This document shows positions 56,232 to 64,000 of a DNA stretch of 64,000 bases, in pieces. The number at the start of each line of letters is the position of its first letter. The first letter of the stretch is position 1. Under the pieces are notes generated by a model that was given only the letters and a program-made list of their open reading frames with translations, was not told the DNA's origin and searched no databases. The translations under genes and the position numbers were made by a program. Where the stretch lies: contig NC_135262.1 in NCBI RefSeq assembly GCF_964204865.1, positions 5,270,001 through 5,334,000 of the forward strand, given 5' to 3'. Source of the stretch: Styela clava (taxonomy: Eukaryota; Chordata; Ascidiacea; Stolidobranchia; Styelidae).

Positions 56232-57221
56232 TCAAGAAATGCCAAATTTTTGCTTCAATTTGTTAAATTTTTCTTTAACGTGGAAATAAACTTTATATTC
56301 ATCCACCATATTAATCGTTCGTAACTTTTCTCTAGATTTGTCTGTAAGAAAATCTTGCTTCCTAGTTGCGGTCTCATTTTTTCGTTGCTGAAAATTCTGA
56401 AAAGCGCGTACTTTCATCACCCCTGTGAAATACCCCGGCAACAATTTTTCTAATAGTAAGAGGGTTGTTTCAAATTCTTCTAAGATACCCACGAACAAAT
56501 AGTCTTCGTCAATGTGTGTTGTTGCAATTTCGACTCTCTTATGTTCATCCGGTTGTAAACATGGAGGATCATGCACACCACAAAAATACAATCCTATGTA
56601 AAACATCATTTCAGAATTAGGATCACAGACTCCAACACTTTTGTCTACACAATCGTTTATATCTTCCAAGTCAGATTGCGAACCAGTTTTTACTTCGCCC
56701 TGAAGGTCTCCGTATTTGAGATAATTATAATGAGAAGCAAATCTTTCAATCGGGTCTCGTATCATGTTAATATAAATAGGCTTCTTGAGATGATATCGTT
56801 TAAAATCTAAATAATGAATATGCCTGTTGTAAAACGAGGGTGGAACAAGGTTATTAATTGTCATCATTTCTTGCAAAGACTCATAAACACCTGGATGTTC
56901 AACTGCCGTTACCAGTGATTCCTGGACCCAAAAATTGTTGCGACCAGACAGATGATTAACTAACGCCATAAGTGCTCTACTTCCACACTTTCCGACACGA
57001 TTATAAAAGACTGTCCTGGTTCTAGATTTTTTGAATGCTTCCATATCTAATTCAATTGATTTATTTTCTGTATTTTTTTTAATCCTTGATACAGTTTTAT
57101 ATTTTTCATTTCGATTATTTGAATCTACTCTTTTCAAAGGTTCCCAGTTCCGAAAGCAATACACTAATAAAGCAACTGATGCCACAGTCAGCACTAGCTT
57201 TTGCTTGGTAAATCTTGGCAT
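56232..57221 (-). CDS. UST: Uronyl/heparan 2-O-sulfotransferase family enzyme (UST-like), intronless
   Basis: 329 residues from ATG at 57221 (MPRFTKQKLVL); a 14-codon in-frame extension upstream has no ATG. The enzyme would transfer sulfate from PAPS to the 2-OH of uronic acid in glycosaminoglycans, in the Golgi. Type II topology: short basic N-terminus, TM anchor about 8-22, stem, catalytic domain. Visible signatures: the 5'-phosphosulfate-binding loop YNRVGKCGSR (73-82), the NRHIHYLDF segment (132-140) with the likely catalytic His, the 3'-phosphate-binding YINMIRDPIERFASHY (150-165), the Cys pairs in CVDKSVGVC and FCGVHDPPC, and FVGILEE. YNRVGKCGSR and the late FVGILEEFE-LLLLE-LLP-YF-GV order fit UST better than HS2ST. 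Vertebrate UST has introns; the single exon here suggests retroposition or intron loss. Confidence 0.88.
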   Translation of the reverse strand: MPRFTKQKLVLTVASVALLVYCFRNWEPLKRVDSNNRNEKYKTVSRIKKNTENKSIELDMEAFKKSRTRTVFYNRVGKCGSRALMALVNHLSGRNNFWVQESLVTAVEHPGVYESLQEMMTINNLVPPSFYNRHIHYLDFKRYHLKKPIYINMIRDPIERFASHYNYLKYGDLQGEVKTGSQSDLEDINDCVDKSVGVCDPNSEMMFYIGLYFCGVHDPPCLQPDEHKRVEIATTHIDEDYLFVGILEEFETTLLLLEKLLPGYFTGVMKVRAFQNFQQRKNETATRKQDFLTDKSREKLRTINMVDEYKVYFHVKEKFNKLKQKFGIS

Positions 57222-57467
57222 CTTTAAATACTGTTGTTTCTGAACGTCCAGCAATTTTATCAACCGATTCGGGTAATCCTAGCATTGCTCTATTTCCACG
57301 ATTTCATTTTTCTTCAATACAAGAATTTGATTTGCATCTTTATATTAAATCGCATTTATGATTGAATGAATGCAATGTTTAAATAAACTATAAATATGAA
57401 ATTGGTAAACAATAATTAAAAGTAAAGATTATGTTGATATGCTAGGTATGTACACTACATTATGTTT

Positions 57468-57700
57468 GGCGCTCCCGAAGTATGTGAACTAACATGGCGG
57501 ACACCGGAACGTATATGTACCAGGTAATGGTTAGGACATAATTTTATTCCAATTTTCCTTATTTTAGTTCTATTACAAGTTAGGGGACTAGCCAAGTGAC
57601 TCCCGTAGTATACGTACCTGAAATTATGACCTAACCCTAACCTTGTACACATACTACGTTCCGGTGCCCGCCATCTGGTTACACGTACTACGGAAGTACC
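57468..57700 (+). mobile_element. MITE, 'CTCCCG-AAGTATG' family with 8-bp target duplication
   Basis: GGCGCTCCCGAAGTATGTG to cacgtactacggaagtacc. Flanks ttatgttt (57460-57467) and ttatattt (57701-57708) agree at 7 of 8. Its right half is part of the 313-bp duplication that follows. Confidence 0.82.
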
Positions 57701-58208
57701 TTATATTTACCTTTCTTGTGGGTCAGACTGGCAGATGTGAAACGACATCGATTTTTCCATAAGTTTGCATATGACTTCTAGGCTATATCAGTAGTATTCC
57801 GGTACTTAAAAACCTTTTCCCATTTGCACTAATATATCAATAATGATAAAAGCTTGAGATTCTGCCCTATTGCTCGACGTTCATTATAAAATGAAGGGGA
57901 CTAGCCAAGTGACTCCCGTAGTATACGTACCTGAAATTATGACCTAACCCTAACCTTGTACACATACTACGTTCCGGTGCCCGCCATCTGGTTTCACGTA
58001 CTACGGAAGTACCTTATATTTACCTTTCTTGTGGGTCAGACTGGCAGATGTGAAACGACATCGATTTTTCCATAAGTTTGCATATGACTTCTAGGCTATA
58101 TCAGTAGTATTCCGGTACTTAAAAACCTTTTCCCATTTGCACTAATATATCAATAATGATAAAAGCTTGAGATTCTGCCCTATTGCTCGACGTTCATTAT
58201 AATATGAT
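57583..58208 (+). repeat. 313-bp tandem duplication spanning a MITE end and its flank
   Basis: Units 57583-57895 and 57896-about 58208 differ at about two positions that I can see (ggttacacg versus ggtttcacg; ataaaatga versus ataatatga). Each starts ggggactagccaagtgac and includes the MITE right end and about 190 bp of single-copy flank. Confidence 0.9.
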
Positions 58209-59097
58209 CATGGTATTACTTTCACTACTTCTAAACTATAAATAAAATTCGCTAAGCAGCAAAATTCGAATGCTGAAATTCAATTCCTAATAAAGTTCTG
58301 CCAGCACTGTTGATATCAAGTTCAAGCGTCACTAATGTAGAACGGTGGTCGTTCGTCGATAAGATTGCTGTATTACCCGAGGGCAACTAAAGACGCGCAT
58401 ATCAACCCACGTATATATGCTATCATTTTATATTCATTATACCGATTAGAAATATTAGTCTGTTTTCCCTTAATTGGAGACAGTTTTAAGACTTCGACTC
58501 GATGACCTTGATTAATAAACACAATTTTGCTTCCACTCCAGACGGAATATTGCACCTACTGGGTTTCCGTTTCATGAGATTATGACATAATTTTTTATTG
58601 TATTAAAATGGTTCACTTTTTACAGGAAGACGGAAGTTTATTGAAAATTCACTGTTGAAAATTTTGACTCCGGTTTCATCACATAAACAGGTGATGTGTA
58701 AAATATAATTTCCAATTCAGATTATATTTTGAAATATTGAAACTGTTATTTCTTATTAATTTAGATCGAGGGTTCCCAAACCGCGAGCCAATTACTTTCC
58801 GCATCACGATTTATAATAGCCCGCCAAACTTAAGTGAAATAATTTAACAGTTCAACTTTAACCGTAAATAAATACTAATACGTTTAACACTTTTTTGCGT
58901 TTTAGATACTGCCAATTGTTACATCATTACCACTGTTCAAGAACGTGTGTATCAGTAACAATTCAATTATAACGGTATCATATGTATTCGTACCGGATTA
59001 TTAGGATTACATAAGGCAGTATTTTAGGTATCGGCCATAGACACTGAAAACAGACGTTATTTAGATATATGGCAGCGTTCTTGTTTCGGTACTCCCG
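58209..59097. other. Intergenic with faint 7TM-locus relic
   Basis: 58428-58530 resembles 60235-60330 (shared cattttatattca, gaaatat, attgga, cttcgactcgat), i.e. the TM1/3' junction of the 7TM fragment. A hAT-like left end (gggttcccaaaccgcgagcc) lies at 58769. No gene. Confidence 0.45.
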
Positions 59098-59323
59098 TAA
59101 TATGTGAACCAAGATGGGGGACACTGGAACGTAGTATGCGTACCAGGTTAGGGTCAGGCCATAATTCCAGATACAAATACTACGCGAGTCACTTGGCTAG
59201 TCCCCGAACTTTCAATAGAACTAAATCAAGGAAAATTGAAATAAAATTATGGCCTAACCCTAACCTAGTACACATACTACGTTCCGGTGTCCGCCATCAT
59301 GGTTCACATACTACGGGAGTACT
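59098..59323 (+). mobile_element. MITE, 'CTCCCG-AAGTATG' family with 8-bp target duplication
   Basis: GGTACTCCCGTAATATGTG to cacatactacgggagtact. Flanks cttgtttc (59090-59097) and cttatttc (59324-59331) agree at 7 of 8. Confidence 0.82.
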
Positions 59324-59617
59324 CTTATTTCTTTATTGGAAAAAATCTAACTTCAGCGATTTGTCTTTCTTGCCAACAAAATATTCCAGTCCTAAGGAAT
59401 ACAACATTAGACGCCATTATGAGACGAACCATTCTTCAAATTATGATAAGTTGAAGCGTGTGTTTGAAAATTTAATTCATCGCTAAATTCATACAAAAGT
59501 CAAAAAAAGAAAAGTGAATTCACGGTATTGGCCAGTTATATTGTAGCCCACAATTTCGCCCGCTGGTTGAAGAGGAATTTTTCCACGAATGCAAATTTTG
59601 GAATTCATTTCTCCTGA

Positions 59618-59628
59618 TATATAAAAAG
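59618..59628 (+). promoter_or_regulatory. Candidate TATA box
   Basis: TATATAAAAAG with a possible initiator (catcagtc) about 25 bp downstream and an ATG at 59731. A good-looking core promoter, but no transcript evidence. Confidence 0.35.
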
Positions 59629-59730
59629 TATATTTCCAGCATCAGTCAACACTACTACGAACAATAACAAATCAAAACTTCGATCCAGACTGAAAGATAT
59701 TCACTTAAATGTGCCATTGCGAATACACGT

Positions 59731-59958
59731 ATGTACAAAAATACACAACTAATTTATGTTGGCATTTCGTTTTTTATTATATTTACGTATATTGTCATGT
59801 TTTTTGTGTGTAACAAAACAGGCCATACGCAGCCATTTATACGAGGCCGTATGTCAGATGAGCAAGTAACTTCATTAGTCAATATCAGTCGCAAATTCTT
59901 TGTTGAAAATCGTGCTTGTTATTCCTCGGACATTCTATCACCTAACTATTATGATTAA
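59731..59958 (+). CDS. Hypothetical small membrane-anchored protein or first exon
   Basis: 75 residues with a strong N-terminal hydrophobic segment (about 8-28, IYVGISFFIIFTYIVMFFV), then a polar part (MSDEQVTSLVNISRKFF) with one N-glycosylation sequon (NIS). This could be a type II membrane stub. A TATA-like element lies 100 bp upstream. I do not recognise a family, and splicing to a further exon is possible. Confidence 0.25.
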   Translation: MYKNTQLIYVGISFFIIFTYIVMFFVCNKTGHTQPFIRGRMSDEQVTSLVNISRKFFVENRACYSSDILSPNYYD

Positions 59959-60134
59959 TAATAATATTACATAACGCAACTGCGATATTAGGTGTATCAA
60001 GCTTGCAGCCTATTTTTCAAATGGACGCCGTCGCGCAATCCCCTTCTGGCTCGCAAATATCCTTCTATTTCGAACTTCGCGGTCAATCAACACAAAATAA
60101 CAAAACGGGGTCACAATTTTATCATTTATCAAGT

Positions 60135-60278
60135 ATAAACTGTTCAAGGAATAATTCTCACGAATTCGTTAAAACCTTGCAGGGTCTAATCAGCAAGACT
60201 ATTCGACCACACATGGCAATTGCAATAATCTTCCTTTACATGCTGACATTTTATATTCACGGTAGTTTAGAAATATAA
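60135..60278 (+). pseudogene. N-terminal fragment of the 7TM receptor-like family, opposite strand
   Basis: Reads INCSRNNSHEFVKTLQ and then IAIIFLYMLTFYIHG, lining up with MNCSKNNSNSFSKSFE and ATIILIYLTFCQIYV of copy 1. The start codon is ATA and the frame stops after TM1. It faces copy 2, about 320 bp away. Confidence 0.6.
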
Positions 60279-60600
60279 GACCGTATTCCCCAAATTGGAA
60301 AAAGTTTCAAAACTTCGACTCGATTGGGCTTTACTAAACCACGAAATTTCTGGCAGTGGAAAGTTGCGAACGTCTCACTTTTGGCCAGGATACCATGAAA
60401 TGAATAAAGTATACAAAATATCAAATAGTGTAAAGCAATGTTTCAAATCAAAATAACTTATTTACAATATATTACACATATATTATACAGAGTAAATTGG
60501 ACTTCATTGATAGTAAATAAACATTTTATCTGCTTTAGGCTTTCGGAAAATGGAAAATTCGCATGAAATTTGGTAAACTACTCTAGCAGCCAAAATCGAA

Positions 60601-61356
60601 TTATTTTACAAACTCAAGCCAAAACGAAAGTTTAGATGATAAATTTGGATGAACGACTTCTTCTGCAGTTTTACATTCGGTCGCATTGCTTGAATTTAAA
60701 TCACTTTTTTGTTGTCTTTTGCCACAACATTTGCAAACAGCAAACCAAGGCAACATTCTCGTCTGCCAGTCTTCGAAGCAAAAAAGCAGACACAACAAGT
60801 TAAAAGCTATATTCACATTGTAAACCACCGCTGATCCAGTTATAGATAACACAACTAATGCGACAATGTCGCTTAATATTGTTATGAGAGTAATTATCAT
60901 CGATCTCTTTAATAACTTGATGAACTTCTGTTGTGAACTTTGACCCCCAAAAGATTTTTGTGACGAAAGTTTTTCTGTGGCGAAATAACGGAATTATAAA
61001 CAATGCAAGAGTGGAAATTTGGGTTTCAGTTTGATAAAGAAAGAAACAAATTGTCATCCACTTTGGAAAGAAAGCGAATCTAATTATATTATTCCGAACA
61101 CCATCTTAGCTAAAGCAAGAATACCGGTGAAAACAAGTGTAAAATTCATTACAGACCGAAGATTCGACGTCAACAAAAGGGCCGTACACTTATCAAGTCG
61201 AAGCTTGAACAATCTTTTTGAAATGAGAACGTAGATCTGACAGAACGTTATGTACAGCAAAATAATTGTAACAACTATGTCCACGTAAAATTCCCCTTTG
61301 AGTGCATCCGCGAAAGTTTCAACAAAGATGTTTGAATTGTTCATTGAACAGTTCAT
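60601..61356 (-). pseudogene. Seven-transmembrane receptor-like gene, copy 2, decayed
   Basis: Starts MNCSMNNSNIF (61356) and matches copy 1 through TM2 (LALAKMV). At about 61085-61105 it jumps directly to sequence equivalent to the end of TM4 (NNIIRFAFFPKWMT), so TM3 and most of TM4, about 250 bp, are deleted and the frame shifts to a stop. TM5 continues in another frame, and a second shift follows RHRKT near 60960-60975. TM6-TM7 and the tail (CKCCGKRQQ) then read open to 60601. The deletion plus two shifts make a functional product unlikely. Confidence 0.8.
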
Positions 61357-61434
61357 ACTTGATTCCGTTTTTCGTGATGAAATCTGGATTAGGGTGCCAC
61401 GCAGACAAACATCCAAATTACGGTAGCTCGCAAC

Positions 61435-62860
61435 ATGAATATATCTTTTTCTCTGAAGCCTTGTTCAAATAGAATGTCGGAAAACATGTTATAAAAACAT
61501 TAAATTTTCATTATAGTTATCATATTATGCACAAAAAATATAAATAGTTACAAGGATTTTGCAGTTCTTGCCTCACTTCTCATATATACCCGCGGTATAG
61601 AATCTCAATTATTGAAAATATCACATTTTGATTTTTAATGTCTTAGTTTTAAATATTTTTATTCAAATATATAATTGCCTAACTCATTTATCGAACACAC
61701 TTTTTAAATAATTCCTGTTTTTCTTCACTAATAGAATTCATGCACTGGACATTACTCAGCCTCAGTAATATATATCTTACATTGTGTGGATTGCTAGACT
61801 GAAAATTTTATTGTTTAACTAGACTATTATTCCTCGTTATCATTACCATATGCCGATTACCAAATATTTTTCACAGAATAAAAGTATCTACGGATACCAT
61901 ATTTGAATTGCATCATCACCAGACTACACTAGAAGACTGACTGCAACAGCAGGAACAGCCAGAAACGAAGGCATATAACTTATATAATTTACCTGAATCG
62001 TCAGTTTAAAACTGCATAGGAGACTGATTGCATTCATGAAGTACAATTTTGCTCTAAAACTGCAATTAACTTTAGACGCATTAGCATTTTCATCGTGACG
62101 TCGCGGAAGTATAGTCACAAATAGCAACTTCCTCAATATTGAAGCGCTAAAGCATATTAGAGCATTTACTCATTTATTTATCGTTTTTATAATATATTTA
62201 ATCTCATTTGCATTCACCTATGGTACTATATCATGCTATTATAAGCTTATTATACAGCATATACACAAGGGTCGGGAGCCTAGATGACCTTAATCGGTTC
62301 TGCACACCGACCCGCACAAAACAATAATCAATCACTGAAATATTTTCTTTATTGTATTATGTTTATATTAGTGTTGATTGTATTTATTGTGGCAATAAAT
62401 ATCTCTCTCTCCCTCAAGAGAAAATTAAGTCGGAGTTTCAATTGACCATAATTTGGCATTCAATCAGTTATGAATCATGGAACTGCATATTTAATTTCAG
62501 ATAACACGGAATACTAGTTTCATTATTATACTTGCATATTAATATAATTACTTCTTGTACATAAGGCACCAAGTTCTCAAGTACTTAGGGCCTCTAAAAC
62601 TGTAAAAGTATTCTACAGCTCTGAACTTTTGAATTTTAGGAACCTTCATTAGCGTTGAGTCCACCATACAAGTAGTTAACACTGTTCTGTCGTTAGAATG
62701 ACTGGGTGGGGTACGGTTACCGTACTGGCATCCTGGTATCGTTATTTCGTCATTAGGAATATTGAACTTCAATAAGTAATGATACACTACTACAGTTCTA
62801 AATGCTGGTATGTATGAAAAAACAAATATCGGATTTAGTGTCGACTGTATTTTAACTGTA
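61435..62860. other. Intergenic, no gene seen
   Basis: The first 80 bp match the flank of 7TM copy 1. 62442-62520 is repeated at 63382-63470 (shared atttcagataacacggaatact). No supported ORF. Confidence 0.5.
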
Positions 62861-62861
62861 C

Positions 62862-63046
62862 TGAAGTTACGGTGAAATGCAATTTTCAACATTTAACGAC
62901 TTTTAAGTAGCATTTCACAATTACCTTATTGGAGTTACGGTGAATTGCTACCTAAAATATTTATTTACTGACGCTTTTTAGTAGTAAGACTCTTAAAAAA
63001 CGTCAGCCGTTCAACGTTCGAATAGCATTTCACCGTAACTTCAATA
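62862..63046. mobile_element. MITE-like inverted repeat
   Basis: GAAGTTACGGTGAAATGC at the left faces GCATTTCACCGTAACTTC at the right, about 185 bp apart. A third related stretch, ggagttacggtgaattgc, lies inside (62931). Target duplication not resolved. Confidence 0.6.
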
Positions 63047-63859
63047 GTGACATTATTCGATTTCACTGAAGGTATTAGCTTGGGTCACAACGCGAGACTC
63101 ATTATATTTTGTCATGCTCAGTTATGATGAAGAATTTGTAGGCGTATAATAATGCAATAATGCTGTAGTCAGGGCTGATTTAGCAATTAAGCAAAAGAAG
63201 CACGTGCTTAGGACACCAAGGTAAATGGGAACCAGAGAAATGTTCATAGTCGAGTTTTCGGGAGTTTCTCAGCGTTCAATGAAATGATTGATCTAATTGT
63301 TCAGGCAATTCATATATTCATATATTTAGAATATTCTAAATGTTTATAGGCATAAGAACTGTTTTGAAAAAATATGTAAATTAATCATAATTTGGCCTCC
63401 AATTAGTAATGAATACTGAAACGTACTTTCAATTTCAGATAACACGGAATACTTGTTACATTCCTATTATTAAACGACGCAGAGATCAAATCGCCAGACA
63501 CAATCTCTAACGGTAGGAATTGGTTTTCAACTAGTCGGTGTGTTGAGTTGGTCGGAAGTCGCTACAACGTGTGTACGTGGATGTTTTTTTGACTACTACC
63601 ATGAACTAATGAAACAATACGGCGTTGCATTTCGTGCTAGTGCAGTGTTTCCCGAACAACGTCAGAAAATTTGAAAGACAAGTAGTTATATTTTACGTAT
63701 GCATTACAAATCCGATGAAGGAATAATTTGAAATCCGATTTGATTAAATTAGGGAAGTTATATCTTCAGTATGAATGAGTAAATTGCAAATGAGACTACG
63801 CGACAAACATCCATTCTACACAATGACAATGCACAGTACCATGCTTTGCTGAGCGATAA

Positions 63860-64000
63860 GCATCGTGGTGAAATTGCGAACGTTTTCGCTTTTGGCCGGG
63901 GAGATCTTGAAATAAATAAAGTACCAGTATCAAAATATCAATTAGTAAAGCTCACTTTTGAGTATAATATTTTATTTAAAATATATTTAACATACACATA
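63860..64000 (-). other. Copy of the 7TM-locus 3' flank at the window edge
   Basis: Matches 60350-60485, the 3' flank of copy 2: ttgcgaacgt, cttttggcc, gaaat-aataaagta and tatcaaaatatca-like blocks in the same order. It implies a further family member starting beyond base 64000, on the minus strand. Confidence 0.5.

Noticed and set aside
62548..62892. 114-aa minus-strand ORF
   Set aside because: Overlaps the MITE-like inverted repeat and has no recognisable domain.
1..64000. Bacterial-type operons, ribosome binding sites, rRNA or attachment sites
   Set aside because: Spliced genes and animal domain families show eukaryotic DNA; none of these features is visible.

Overview
The window is eukaryotic, animal nuclear DNA: AT-rich, with GT-AG introns, secreted cysteine-rich multidomain proteins, AATAAA poly(A) signals, a tRNA-derived SINE and many hAT-type transposons. 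The gene families (gel-forming mucin/VWF-like protein, WAP-EGF proteins, uronyl 2-O-sulfotransferase) fit an invertebrate deuterostome. A tunicate is my best guess, but the sequence alone does not prove it.

Region 1 (1-20410, + strand) is the 3' part of one giant secreted-protein gene, open at the left edge. It begins with eleven full and one partial copy of a 273-residue (819-bp) Gly/Ala-rich, cysteine-free, silk-like repeat. The rest is a gel-forming-mucin/VWF-type tail: TIL, VWC, an array of short CC modules, a divergent VWD, C8, TIL, more CC modules, two VWC and a terminal cystine knot (CTCK). I could join 14 exons with every reading phase matching, giving 4450 residues inside the window. 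Introns hold a SINE, a MITE and two hAT relics.

Region 2 (20411-26330) is gene-free and transposon-rich. It includes a 2.4-kb element with terminal inverted repeats and an 8-bp target duplication, itself carrying a younger hAT insertion.

Region 3 (26330-50345, + strand) holds three tandem paralogous genes for small secreted proteins (249, 251 and 436 residues) built from WAP and EGF domains and ending in a CxxC-[RK]-x-x-[FY]-[FY] cysteine motif. All exons are phase 1-1 (symmetrical). Genes 2 and 3 share the signal-peptide exon, the 5' flank and near-identical WAP-EGF exons with flanking intron, which shows recent duplication. Introns and spacers are packed with TEs, one locus nested three deep.

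Region 4 (50346-64000) has an intronless uronyl 2-O-sulfotransferase-like gene on the minus strand (56232-57221), plus a decaying cluster of an unassigned seven-transmembrane receptor-like family. Copy 1 (52296-53238) has one frameshift, copy 2 (60601-61356) has lost TM3-TM4, and there are an N-terminal fragment at 60135 and a fainter relic at 58428. A copy of the family's 3' flank at the right edge predicts another member just outside. The rest is intergenic DNA with MITEs and a 313-bp tandem duplication.

The most notable item is the silk-like repeat domain fused to a mucin/VWF assembly tail, with a higher-order 4-unit (3276-bp) duplication in the repeat array.
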